Shown here: one piece after another, positions 1 through 7,770 of the stretch
How positions within the stretch are numbered: position 1 is the stretch's first letter
Layout: each line of letters begins with the position of its first letter
Source: Coriobacteriales bacterium
Lineage (GTDB): Bacteria; Actinomycetota; Coriobacteriia; Coriobacteriales; CADBOM01
Reading direction: 5' to 3'
Length of the DNA stretch: 17,065 bases
Assembly: GCA_017515355.1 (NCBI GenBank)
Contig: JAFWGD010000075.1
Location: forward strand, 1-17,065
Translations under genes and position numbers: made by a program
The notes under the pieces: generated by a model
Databases searched by the model: none
Told to the model about the DNA's origin: nothing
Seen by the model: the letters and a program-made list of their open reading frames with translations, nothing else

Positions 1-147
1 CAGCTGCTTTGCCTTGCCGACGTAGATGACCTTGTCATTGGAGTCCTTCCACAGGTAGACACCGGGGAGCTGCGGAACCTTGGAGACCTGCTCGTCGAGG
101 GAGAGCAGCGCCTTGACCTGTCCACGGCTGTCGATGTCGAACTCCAC
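1..147 (-). CDS. uvrC: UvrC, excinuclease ABC subunit C (N-terminal 49 residues, partial)
   Basis: UvrC makes both incisions flanking a lesion in nucleotide excision repair, after UvrA has loaded UvrB. Only the first 49 codons are inside the window; the rest lies before position 1. The translation contains LPGVYLWKD followed by VIYVGKAKQL, which is the start of the N-terminal GIY-YIG nuclease domain that cuts 3' of damage. The start is a GTG at 147-145 that shares one base with the TAG of uvrA (TAGTG), and a GAGGAAGG ribosome site lies at 165-158, 10 bases upstream. No other start codon is available in frame nearby. This arrangement implies translational coupling to uvrA. About 20 residues precede the GIY motif, which is slightly longer than in many UvrC proteins. 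Identification is firm although the catalytic centre is mostly outside the window. Confidence 0.9.
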   Translation of the reverse strand, partial: MEFDIDSRGQVKALLSLDEQVSKVPQLPGVYLWKDSNDKVIYVGKAKQL

Positions 148-602
148 TACTCCAGGACCTTCCTCAAGAACTCGCCCGTGTAGCTCCTCTCGCATTGCGC
201 GACCTCCTCGGGCGTGCCGTATGCGATGACCGTGCCGCCTCCGTCGCCGCCCTCCGGGCCCATGTCGAGAACCCTGTCGGCGCACTTGATGACATCGAGG
301 TTGTGCTCGATGACGACCACGGTGTTGCCGCGGTCGACGAGTCGCTGGAGGACTTCGAGCAGCTGCCGCACGTCGTCGAAGTGAAGGCCGGTCGTCGGCT
401 CGTCGAGGATGTAGAGCGTCTTGCCCGTCGACTTGCGCTGCAGCTCGGAGGCGAGCTTGACCCTCTGCGCCTCTCCTCCCGAGAGCGTGGTCGCAGGCTG
501 GCCCATGCGGATGTAGCCGAGGCCCACGTCGAAGAGCGTTTGCAGCTTGCGTTTGATCTGCGGGATGTTCTCGAAGAAGCGCAGCGCCTCCGCAACGGTC
601 AT
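147..602 (-). CDS. uvrA: UvrA C-terminal part (151 residues, downstream of a frameshift)
   Basis: This is the last 151 residues of UvrA in the reading frame shifted by one base from the upstream part. It begins MTVAEALRFFENIP, exactly where other UvrA proteins continue after the sequence ending ADIL(D). It holds the second ABC signature LSGGEAQRVKLA at residues 40-51, the second Walker B LYILDEPT at about 63-70 and the His switch in VVVIEHN near 96-101. The ATG (602-600) overlaps the TGA of the upstream part as ATGA. No ribosome site sits at the usual distance, so expression would depend on termination-reinitiation or frameshifting. A longer reading in this frame back to 686 is noise from the wrong frame of the upstream part. 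Together the two parts give about 942 residues, the usual UvrA length. The fragment alone would lack the matching Walker A of its ATPase domain. Confidence 0.85.
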   Translation of the reverse strand: MTVAEALRFFENIPQIKRKLQTLFDVGLGYIRMGQPATTLSGGEAQRVKLASELQRKSTGKTLYILDEPTTGLHFDDVRQLLEVLQRLVDRGNTVVVIEHNLDVIKCADRVLDMGPEGGDGGGTVIAYGTPEEVAQCERSYTGEFLRKVLE

Positions 603-2974
603 GCGAGGATGTCGGCGATGCTCTTCGACTTGTACTTGACCTGCAGCGTCTCGCGGTTGTAGCGCGCTCCATGGCACTGCTCGCATGGGATGTAGACATC
701 GGGCAGGAAATGCATCTCGATCTTGATCTGGCCATCTCCCTTGCAGGCCTCGCAGCGACCTCCAGTGGTGTTGAAGGAGAAGCGGCCCTGGTTGTAGCCG
801 CGCGCCTTAGACTCCGGAGTCGACGCGAAGAGCGCCCTGATGTCGTCCCAGACGCCGATGTAGGTCGCCGGGTTCGAGCGCGGCGTGCGCCCGATCGGGG
901 ACTGGTCGATGTCGATGACCTTGTCGATGAGCCCGATGCCGGCGAGTGAGGCGTAGTCCCCCTCCTTCTTGCGCGAGCGATGGATCCTGTTGGTGAGCGC
1001 GGGAACGAGCGTGTCGGTGATCAGGGACGACTTGCCAGAGCCAGAGACACCGGTGACGACGGTGAAGGTTCCGAGCTCGAAGCTGGCGTCTACGCCCTTG
1101 AGGTTGTTCGTCGTGACGCCCTTGATCTCGAGCTGGCCGCGCTCGGGATAGCGCCTCTCGCTCGGCACCTCGATGCGCTTGCGCCCGGAGAGGTAGTCGG
1201 CGGTCAGCGAGTTCTCGGCGTGTTCGATCTCCTCAGGTGTTCCTGCAGCTACGACCTCGCCGCCGTGCTCACCCGCTCCGATGCCCATGTCGATGACGTA
1301 GTCGGCGCTGCGGATCGTCTCCTCGTCGTGCTCGACGACTATGACGGTGTTGCCGAGGTCGCGCAGATGCTTGAGCGTCTCCACAAGGCGCGCGTTGTCA
1401 CGCTGGTGCAGTCCGATCGAAGGCTCGTCGAGGACGTAGAGCACGCCCATGAGCCCAGCACCGATCTGAGTGGCCAACCTGATGCGCTGCGCCTCGCCAC
1501 CGGAGAGCGTGGCGGTGGCGCGGTCGAGCGTGAGGTAGTCGAGGCCGACGTAGACGAGGAAGCGCAGGCGCTCCCGGATCTCCTTGACGATGCGGTCGCC
1601 GATGAGCGCGTCGCTGCCGGTGAGCTTGAGCTCTTCGAAGAACTCGAGCGACTTGCTGGCAGGCATCTGCACCACTTCGTAGATGTTCTTGTCGTTGATG
1701 GTCACGGCGAGAACCGAGGGCTTGAGCCTCGAGCCGTGGCAGGTGTTGCAGGGCGTCGACGAGAAGAAGCCCTCGAGCTTCTCCTTGGTCTTCTCGCCAT
1801 TGGCGGTCTGGATCTTCTCGTGGACGACGTTGACCAGGCCGTCCCACTCGCGATACCAGTAGGTTCTGCGCCCGTCGAGCGTGACGTAGTCGACGCGCAC
1901 GCGCTCGTCGCCGAGGCCGTAGAAGAATGCCTTCTTGACATCCTCGGGGTAGCTCTCGAACGGAGCGTCGATGTCGACGTTGAGATGGTTGGCTACCGCC
2001 TCGAGCACCTGCGGATAGTAATTCGAGCGCATGGAGATGACCTTGCACGCACCCTCCGCTAACGAGAGTGCAGGATTGGGAATGAGCAGCTTGGGATCGA
2101 CCTCGCTGCGCACTCCGAGGCCCATGCAGTCTGGACAGGCGCCGTAGGGGGCGTTGAAGGAGAAGTCGCGCGGGTTGAGCTCGTCGATCGAGAAGCCATG
2201 CTCGGGGCATGCCAGCGCCAGCGAGAATGACTCCTCGCGATCGGGCTCGTCGCCGGAACCGGGGAACTGCACGATGACCACGCCGTCGGCGAGCGTCGTC
2301 GCGGTCTGAATCGATTCGACGAGACGCGTCGTGACGCCCTCCTTGAGAACAAGCCTGTCGACCACGACATCGATGTCGTGCTTGAAGTTCTTGTTGAGCT
2401 CGATCGCCTCGGAGAGGCTTCGGATCTCGCCATCGACGCGCACACGCGAGAAGCCCTGCTTGCGCAGTTCGTCGAAGAGCTTGGAGTACTCGCCCTTGCG
2501 TCCCTTGATGACGGGAGCGAGGATGATCGCACGAGCGCCCGGCTCCTCCTCGAGCACGAGATCGGCAACCTGGTCGACGGTCTGCTTGGCGATGACCCTG
2601 CCGCATTCGGGGCAGTGCGGGATGCCGACGCGCGCGAAGAGAAGGCGCAGGTAGTCGTAGATCTCGGTGACCGTTCCAACGGTAGAGCGCGGGTTCTTCG
2701 AGGTGGTCTTCTGGTCGATCGAGACTGCTGGCGAAAGGCCCGAGATCGAGTCGAGGTCGGGCTTCTCCATCTGGCCGAGGAACTGGCGCGCATAGGATGA
2801 GAGCGACTCGACGTACCTTCGCTGACCCTCCGCATAGATGGTGTCGAAGGCAAGCGAGGACTTGCCCGAGCCGGAGAGCCCGGTGATGACTACGAGCTTG
2901 TCCCTTGGGATGTTAACGTTGATGTTCTTGAGGTTGTGCTCGCGCGCACCTCTGACGATGATATCTTCCAGCAA
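599..2974 (-). CDS. uvrA: UvrA, excinuclease ABC subunit A (first 791 residues, ends early at a frameshift)
   Basis: UvrA is the damage-sensing ATPase that loads UvrB in nucleotide excision repair. The first Walker A GLSGSGKSS is at 32-40, ABC signature LSGGEAQRIRLA at 490-501 and Walker B VLYVLDEPS at about 511-519. The second Walker A GVSGSGKSS is at 642-650. Zinc-site cysteine pairs are at 121/124, 280/283, 409/412, and 741/744 with 764/767. The frame stops at TGA (601-599) after ADILA, whereas the family continues into the sequence found one frame over. One missing base in CTCG-CATG (expected GAC, Asp) explains the break. The lost part carries signature 2 and Walker B 2, so this polypeptide alone should not have a working second ATPase site. 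Start is TTG at 2974 with a GGAAG site 9 bases upstream. It lies 25 bases after the RodZ-like gene and directly before uvrC. It is a real pseudogene, a split gene or a sequence error; the sequence alone cannot say. Confidence 0.93.
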   Translation of the reverse strand: MLEDIIVRGAREHNLKNINVNIPRDKLVVITGLSGSGKSSLAFDTIYAEGQRRYVESLSSYARQFLGQMEKPDLDSISGLSPAVSIDQKTTSKNPRSTVGTVTEIYDYLRLLFARVGIPHCPECGRVIAKQTVDQVADLVLEEEPGARAIILAPVIKGRKGEYSKLFDELRKQGFSRVRVDGEIRSLSEAIELNKNFKHDIDVVVDRLVLKEGVTTRLVESIQTATTLADGVVIVQFPGSGDEPDREESFSLALACPEHGFSIDELNPRDFSFNAPYGACPDCMGLGVRSEVDPKLLIPNPALSLAEGACKVISMRSNYYPQVLEAVANHLNVDIDAPFESYPEDVKKAFFYGLGDERVRVDYVTLDGRRTYWYREWDGLVNVVHEKIQTANGEKTKEKLEGFFSSTPCNTCHGSRLKPSVLAVTINDKNIYEVVQMPASKSLEFFEELKLTGSDALIGDRIVKEIRERLRFLVYVGLDYLTLDRATATLSGGEAQRIRLATQIGAGLMGVLYVLDEPSIGLHQRDNARLVETLKHLRDLGNTVIVVEHDEETIRSADYVIDMGIGAGEHGGEVVAAGTPEEIEHAENSLTADYLSGRKRIEVPSERRYPERGQLEIKGVTTNNLKGVDASFELGTFTVVTGVSGSGKSSLITDTLVPALTNRIHRSRKKEGDYASLAGIGLIDKVIDIDQSPIGRTPRSNPATYIGVWDDIRALFASTPESKARGYNQGRFSFNTTGGRCEACKGDGQIKIEMHFLPDVYIPCEQCHGARYNRETLQVKYKSKSIADILA

Positions 2975-2999
2975 ATCAGGTTTCTTCCGCCGCTTGGCG

Positions 3000-4214
3000 T
3001 CAGCTCTCGCTCCTGATGACCTTCCCGTCCTTCAGTTTCAAGGTCACGACGCCGATTCCGTTTTTAGAGAACAATTCTACATCTTGGCCGTCGACAGTGA
3101 CCTTGACTGCGGAAGTCTTTCCAATCTGAAGCGAGGCAGTGTCGGTGACCGTATAGCTCAGCTCCTGCGGGCCGGTCACCACCTCGGCTATCGGGGTCTT
3201 CCCATCCACATCGACCTGCACCCACGAGGACGATCCGTCGGCGACGGTCACCTTGAGGCCGAACTCCGTCGCCTTGACCTCGACCTTGTCGGGCATGTCG
3301 GTCAGCGCGTCGTCAGAGGTGTCGGCCATCGCGTCGGTTCCAGCGCTATCGGAGCCAGTGACCTGGATGACATCGGAGCTACTGGAGGACGAGCCGCCGA
3401 AGACCTTCGGGACCAAGAATATCGCAAGGCCGGCGATGATCGCGAGGATCAGGACGATGATCAGAATCTTCTTGATGGAGCGGCCGCCACGGAAGATGCG
3501 CTCGTTGCTCGAGATGCCCGATCTGCTGCGGGACTTGCTGTCAATGCGCCCGCCACGGCCCGACCTGCCCGATCCGACGCGCGCGTTGCGCGATCCGCGG
3601 GAGTTGCGAGGCTGCTTGGGCTGACGCGAAGAGCCTCGGCCGCGATTGCGGGACTCGGAGGTGCGCCTTTGGCGAGGAGCCTCCTCTTCGAGCGCGATAT
3701 CCTCGGCTTCGTCGAGCTGCTCGACGACGTTTTCGGCGTTGCGGCGCGCACGGGTCGCCCTGCGCGTTGCGGCATCGGCATCGGAGGGCTCGGTTGCCGC
3801 GTCGCTATACGGAGAGCTGTACTCTCCTCGGATGACCCGCCTGACGCCAGGGTCCGGCTCGCCTTCCGAAATGCCGCGATACCTGTAGACAGGATTGCCG
3901 TCGCGCGAGCTGACGCGCGCCTCGACGCGGGATGGAGAGCGATACGGGGAGTAGCTGCCGTTGGAGCTCTCGAAGCGGTTGAAGCCGGTCAGGAAGCTGC
4001 TGGTGATCTCGATCGAGTCGAGCCCGAGGAACCTGGCATACGCGCTGATCTGGTTGCGGGCGAATCCCTTTGCGGGCATGTTCGCGAAGTCTTCCGACTC
4101 GAGCGCACGGATGACATCCGGCCTGATTCTGAGCGCAGTCGAGACCTGCGCTACGGAAAGGCCTATCTCTTCCCTAGCACGCGAAAGCGATTCTCCGAAA
4201 CCATATCCACTCAT
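3000..4214 (-). CDS. RodZ-like membrane protein (HTH_25 + TM + extracytoplasmic DUF4115-type domain)
   Basis: The 404-residue protein has the RodZ layout. RodZ links the cell-shape/elongation machinery to the membrane; in rods it binds MreB. Residues 5-75 form a Cro/C1-type helix-turn-helix (SLSRAREEIGLSVAQVSTAL onwards), followed by a long linker at about 80-245. One transmembrane helix at 249-271 begins KKILIIVLILAII, then comes a Ser-rich stretch. The C-terminal domain, about 308-404, has the beta-rich DUF4115 look (SSSWVQVDVDGKT, LQIGKTSAVKVTVDG). The linker holds an acidic patch near 164-180 and a very Arg/Ser/Gly-rich tract at 181-246, much longer and more basic than in compact RodZ proteins. 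Start is ATG at 4214; the ribosome site is weak (AGGGCGG). It follows ftsK after 165 bases and precedes uvrA by 25. Homologues are often annotated only as helix-turn-helix proteins, but the membrane layout argues against an ordinary transcription factor. No MreB gene is visible here. Confidence 0.8.
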   Translation of the reverse strand: MSGYGFGESLSRAREEIGLSVAQVSTALRIRPDVIRALESEDFANMPAKGFARNQISAYARFLGLDSIEITSSFLTGFNRFESSNGSYSPYRSPSRVEARVSSRDGNPVYRYRGISEGEPDPGVRRVIRGEYSSPYSDAATEPSDADAATRRATRARRNAENVVEQLDEAEDIALEEEAPRQRRTSESRNRGRGSSRQPKQPRNSRGSRNARVGSGRSGRGGRIDSKSRSRSGISSNERIFRGGRSIKKILIIVLILAIIAGLAIFLVPKVFGGSSSSSSDVIQVTGSDSAGTDAMADTSDDALTDMPDKVEVKATEFGLKVTVADGSSSWVQVDVDGKTPIAEVVTGPQELSYTVTDTASLQIGKTSAVKVTVDGQDVELFSKNGIGVVTLKLKDGKVIRSES

Positions 4215-4379
4215 AAGGCCGCCCTATCGCGAAGTGCGATGCGATGCGCATCGGACCGAACTGTCAATGTCAACCAGCTGAGTATTGCTTAGATTCTATA
4301 CCAAATTCCCCATTATTCACATTCCTGCACACTCTGCGCACAAATCATGCGTAGGCCTTGTGCTGCGGGAAAGCCCTCG
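4215..4379 (-). promoter_or_regulatory. Intergenic region before the RodZ-like gene with weak promoter candidates
   Basis: This 165-base gap separates the ftsK stop from the RodZ-like start. On the minus strand there is TAGAAT at 4298-4293, overlapping an extended TGG-TATAGA, as a possible -10; its -35 (TGTGAA, 17-base spacer) is poor. Further downstream is the tandem hexamer TTGACATTGACA (4273-4262), two exact copies of the -35 consensus, but no good -10 follows at 16-18 bases. A perfect 10-base palindrome GATGCGCATC lies at 4243-4252. I see no convincing terminator for ftsK. The assignment is an inference from motifs only. Confidence 0.3.
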
Positions 4380-6998
4380 CTACAGATAGTCGTTGGCCCA
4401 CATAGCCTTGATTCCCTCGAGTTCCTCCGCATCGACGAGAACCTCGCGCGGCTTGCTTCCATTGGCCGGCCCGACGATTCCCTTCTCTTCGAGCTGGTCC
4501 ATGATGCGGCCTGCACGCGCGTATCCGACGGAGAGCCTGCGCTGGATCGTCGAAGTCGAGCCGATGCCCGAGTTGACGACGATCTCCGCCGCATCCCAAA
4601 CGAGGTCATCGTCGGCCGAACCGCCCTTTGCCGATCCGCTGCCGTCGAGAAGGCCCACGCCAGCCTTGGTGTTGAAGATCTCGTCGTGGTAGCCGGGCTT
4701 CGACTGCGACTTGAGGTATGCGACGACCGAATTGATCTCTTCCTCGCTCACGTAGCAGCCCTGGATGCGCATAGGCTCGGAGGAGCCGGGCCTGATGAAG
4801 AGCATGTCGCCATGGCCGACTAGGTTCTCTGCGCCAGTGGTGTCGAGGATGACGCGCGAGTCGATGCCGGACGCCACGTTGAAGGCGATCCTGCTCGTGA
4901 TGTTCGACTTGATGACGCCGGTGACGATGTTGGCCGACGGACGCTGCGTCGCGACGATCAGGTGGATTCCGACGGCGCGCGCCTTCTGCGCGATGCGGCA
5001 GATCGAGGTCTCGACGTCCTTGCCGTTGGTCATCATGAGGTCGGCGAGCTCATCGATCACGATGACGATGAAGGGCATCTCCTCGAGCGGCTCGGGAATC
5101 TCGTCCGCATCGACGCCCTCGTCGACGCCGAGCTCATCGAGCTTCTCGCGCCCAGCCGCCAGCGCGGCCTCCTTCTCGCGCGTCTCGTTGTACTGGAAGA
5201 TGTCGCGGACTCCGACCTCTTCGAGCAGCTCGAGCCTGCGTTCCATCTCGTTGACCGCCCATGCCAGGGCACTCGCAGCCTTGTTGGGGTCGGTGACGAC
5301 CGGCACGTATAGGTGCGGGATGTCGTTGTAGAGGGAAAGCTCGACGCGCTTAGGGTCGACCATGATGAACCTGACCTCATTGGGGGTCGCGCGCATGAGG
5401 ATCGACATGATCATCGAGTTGAGCGCGACCGACTTGCCGGAGCCGGTGGTTCCGCCGACGAGCAGGTGCGGCATCTTCGAGAGATCGGCGGTGATCGCAT
5501 CTCCCTCGACGTCCTTTCCGATCGCCATCGTAAGCACGGCGCCTCCAGTCTCGGGAAGCACGTCGCCGAGAAGGACGTTGTCACGCGTTGGATTGGGAAT
5601 CTCGATTCCGACGAAGCTGGTGCCCTTGATCGGCGAGAAGATCCTGACCGACTCGGCGGCCAGCGAGAGCGCTATGTCCTTGGAGAGCGCATGGATGGCC
5701 TTCACGCGAACGCCGCTGTCGAGCGCGATCTTGAAGAGGGTGACCGTCGGGCCGTGGACCCAGCCCACGACGCTCGCGCCTACGTTGAACTCTCGCAGCG
5801 TGGATTGCAGCCTCGCTCCGAGAGAGGCGAGCTCCTGGTCGGAGGTCTTCGACGAGAGCGTGAAGGTCGACTTGGAGAGCATCTTGAAGTCGGGAAGGGT
5901 GAATCCGCCCTTGTCGCGGTCGACAGGCTTCTTCTTGGAGCTCTTCTTAGCAGCCTCCTTGGGCTTCTCCTCCGCTTTGTCGGCCTTGCCGCTGGCTATG
6001 GGATCGTTGAGCGAGACGGTCGGGAGGATGCTGTCCATCTTCTGATCGACCTTGATCTCGGACCTGCCCTCCCTATTGGCGAGCTTGCGGGTGCGCGGCG
6101 ATGCATCGGGCAGGAGCCCCGCTGGCTCGCCGTTGTTGTCGAGCATGCGCGTGGGAGCGGCGGCATTGAGCGCAACCGTCTCGGGCGCCGAGTTAAGGAC
6201 GCGCGTCTTGCCGGTGCTGTTGCGCAGGCTAGCCGAGGCGCTCCTTGCGTAAGGCGATGCGGCCCTGTTCGCAACGAGCTCGGGCTCCACGGGATTGCGC
6301 CTGTCCATGATCTTCTCGATCATCTTGGAGATCGAGAATCCGATGAGGACGATGCCGCAGATGATGAGGGCGAGCATCAGGATCCACGCGATTACCTTGC
6401 CGAGGTAGACGTTGAGCAGGTATGCGATCCCGTTGCCCATGTAGCCGCCGTAGGCGATGTGGATGTCCTTTGTGAATAGATGGTCGTATCCGAAGCTGCC
6501 GAGTTTGGCGTTGACGCCGATGAGCGCGTCGAGCGCGATGAATATCAGCAGCAGGCCGATCGCGATGCGCGAGAGGACGAGCTCCTTGCGGCCCAACAGG
6601 AAGAAGCAGCAACCGAAGACGATGATGAAGATCGGGAGCAGGTAGGCTCCGAATCCGAAGACCGTGCGCAGACCGTTGGAGACCAGATTGGTAAAGATCG
6701 CGTCGCCAGGGCGCGCGACTGCCAGCAGGATCACCAGCGCGACGACGATGATGATGATCCCGATCAGGTCGTTGCGTATGCGCAGGCTGAGCATCGAGCG
6801 CTTGGGCGCGGGCGCGGGCTCTGCTCCCAGGGAGCGCTTGCCCTGCGTGCTCTTGGAGCTGCTCGGCTTCTTCGCAGCCGATGCGGACTTCGAGCTGCCT
6901 TTGGACGTGCTTCGAGTGGAACTCTTGGAAGAGCCCTTGCTTGTGCCTTTGGACTTGGAATTGGAACTAGGCTTAGCCTTGGACTTCGCGTTAGCCAA
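4380..6998 (-). CDS. ftsK: FtsK/SpoIIIE-family DNA translocase
   Basis: FtsK is a membrane-anchored hexameric ATPase that pumps chromosomal DNA through the closing septum. Residues 1-70 are a Lys/Ser-rich cytoplasmic tail. Four transmembrane helices follow at about 79-96, 113-136, 143-163 and 203-223, then a linker to about 365. The RecA-like motor has Walker A GGTTGSGKS at 516-524 and Walker B IVIVIDE at 645-651. The C-terminal winged-helix gamma domain (about 798-868, including TSTIQRRLSVGYARAGRIMD) should read KOPS/SRS-like DNA signals (positions counted from the TTG at 7001). The length of about 872 residues is ordinary for the compact Gram-positive type. Two adjacent TTG codons could start translation. 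GGAGG at 7008-7004 is 5 bases from the TTG at 6998 but only 2 from that at 7001, so 6998 is preferred. A TATAAT promoter lies just upstream. SpoIIIE is the alternative name, but no sporulation genes are seen. Confidence 0.95.
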   Translation of the reverse strand: MANAKSKAKPSSNSKSKGTSKGSSKSSTRSTSKGSSKSASAAKKPSSSKSTQGKRSLGAEPAPAPKRSMLSLRIRNDLIGIIIIVVALVILLAVARPGDAIFTNLVSNGLRTVFGFGAYLLPIFIIVFGCCFFLLGRKELVLSRIAIGLLLIFIALDALIGVNAKLGSFGYDHLFTKDIHIAYGGYMGNGIAYLLNVYLGKVIAWILMLALIICGIVLIGFSISKMIEKIMDRRNPVEPELVANRAASPYARSASASLRNSTGKTRVLNSAPETVALNAAAPTRMLDNNGEPAGLLPDASPRTRKLANREGRSEIKVDQKMDSILPTVSLNDPIASGKADKAEEKPKEAAKKSSKKKPVDRDKGGFTLPDFKMLSKSTFTLSSKTSDQELASLGARLQSTLREFNVGASVVGWVHGPTVTLFKIALDSGVRVKAIHALSKDIALSLAAESVRIFSPIKGTSFVGIEIPNPTRDNVLLGDVLPETGGAVLTMAIGKDVEGDAITADLSKMPHLLVGGTTGSGKSVALNSMIMSILMRATPNEVRFIMVDPKRVELSLYNDIPHLYVPVVTDPNKAASALAWAVNEMERRLELLEEVGVRDIFQYNETREKEAALAAGREKLDELGVDEGVDADEIPEPLEEMPFIVIVIDELADLMMTNGKDVETSICRIAQKARAVGIHLIVATQRPSANIVTGVIKSNITSRIAFNVASGIDSRVILDTTGAENLVGHGDMLFIRPGSSEPMRIQGCYVSEEEINSVVAYLKSQSKPGYHDEIFNTKAGVGLLDGSGSAKGGSADDDLVWDAAEIVVNSGIGSTSTIQRRLSVGYARAGRIMDQLEEKGIVGPANGSKPREVLVDAEELEGIKAMWANDYL

Positions 6999-7053
6999 CA
7001 AAACCTCCGTAGTGTGCGTTTAAGATGTGGTTACTTCGGTTTCAAACATTCCC

Positions 7054-7082
7054 ATTATACGCGCATAAGCTGTGTTTTTCAC
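7054..7082 (-). promoter_or_regulatory. sigma-70-type promoter for ftsK
   Basis: On the minus strand a perfect -10 TATAAT (7059-7054) is preceded by GTGAAA (7082-7077), four of six matches to TTGACA, with a 17-base spacer. Transcription would begin near 7047, leaving a leader of about 49 bases that contains the GGAGG ribosome site at 7008-7004. This is the clearest promoter in the window and implies that ftsK has its own transcript start rather than relying on iorAB. Confidence 0.65.
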
Positions 7083-7097
7083 CATATTTGCGGCAAA

Positions 7098-7159
7098 AGA
7101 GTCGCGGCGGATGCCCCTGACGCCCATGCGCTCTTGCATCCACCGTGGATGTCGACTCT
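7098..7159 (-). terminator. Possible branched terminator downstream of iorB
   Basis: Read on the minus strand, AGAGTCG (7159-7153) pairs with CGACTCT (7104-7098) as a perfect 7-bp outer stem, immediately followed by TTTT (7098-7095). The enclosed 48 bases contain two smaller hairpins: CATCCA/TGGATG (7137-7142 with 7146-7151) and GGCG/CGCC (7106-7109 with 7121-7124). The three stems would make a three-way junction. It starts 15 bases after the iorB stop and ends before the ftsK promoter, which is where a terminator is expected. The shape is not the standard simple hairpin, so the call is tentative. Confidence 0.35.
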
Positions 7160-7173
7160 ATGTTGCGCTTTGG

Positions 7174-7767
7174 CTATTCCTGCGAAACCGCCTTGGCGCC
7201 CGCCGCGAAGGCCGCGAGATTGCTCTCGATGGTCTTGGGAGGCACCCTCTTCGAGATGACCTCCTCCCAGATCTCGACGGGAAAGTCGAGCTCGGTGGAA
7301 AGCGCCCCCATGAGGACGATGTTGGTCGCCTTCGGATTGCCGACCTCCTCGGCGATCTTGGTCGAGTCGATGAGCTTGGCGCCGCGCTGCTCGAGGAATT
7401 CGAGCGTGTTCTCGGGCATCTCGACCGCACCGATGAGCACTGGCAGCGGGACGATCTCCTCGCTGTTGACGAGCAGCTTGCCGTCCTTGGCGAGATACGG
7501 CAGGTACCTCAGCGCCTCGGTGGCCTCGAAGGCGACGATGCGATCGGCGCATCCGAAGTCGGTCACCGGGGAGAGCACCGTCTGTCCGAATCGGACGATG
7601 GTGATTACGCTGCCGCCGCGCTGCGACATGCCGTGGATCTCGGAGAGCCTGATCTGAAGGCCAGCGCGCGCCGCGACCTTGGCAAGAATGTCGGCGGCGA
7701 GGATCGTGCCCTGTCCACCCACTCCGCAGAGGAGAACCGTGGTTGCGCCGTTGATCTTATCCGCCAT
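7174..7767 (-). CDS. iorB: Indolepyruvate ferredoxin oxidoreductase, beta subunit
   Basis: IorB is the small subunit of the two-subunit enzyme that oxidatively decarboxylates arylpyruvates (indolepyruvate, phenylpyruvate, hydroxyphenylpyruvate) to aryl-acetyl-CoA while reducing ferredoxin. The reverse direction can make aromatic keto acids in anaerobes. The 197 residues match the family length and belong to the gamma-type domain of the 2-oxoacid:ferredoxin oxidoreductases. The nucleotide-binding-like GVGGQGT is at 15-21 and the hallmark SEIHGMSQRGGSV at 42-54. There is no cysteine cluster, as expected, because the clusters lie in IorA. The ATG at 7767 is only 3 bases after the iorA stop, with GA-rich ribosome-site sequence inside the end of iorA, so the pair is co-translated. 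A structured region that may end the transcript follows the TAG. Confidence 0.93.
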   Translation of the reverse strand: MADKINGATTVLLCGVGGQGTILAADILAKVAARAGLQIRLSEIHGMSQRGGSVITIVRFGQTVLSPVTDFGCADRIVAFEATEALRYLPYLAKDGKLLVNSEEIVPLPVLIGAVEMPENTLEFLEQRGAKLIDSTKIAEEVGNPKATNIVLMGALSTELDFPVEIWEEVISKRVPPKTIESNLAAFAAGAKAVSQE

Positions 7768-7770
7768 CGT

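Noticed and set aside
980..2062. Long open frame on the plus strand opposite uvrA
   Set aside because: It is antisense to conserved UvrA domains, its product is a Val/Asp/Leu/Arg-rich low-information sequence, and GC-rich coding DNA commonly leaves the opposite frame open.
5313..6479. 388-codon plus-strand open frame opposite ftsK
   Set aside because: It lies wholly opposite the motor and membrane domains of FtsK, shows Arg/Asp/Glu/Leu-biased shadow composition and has no ribosome site evidence.
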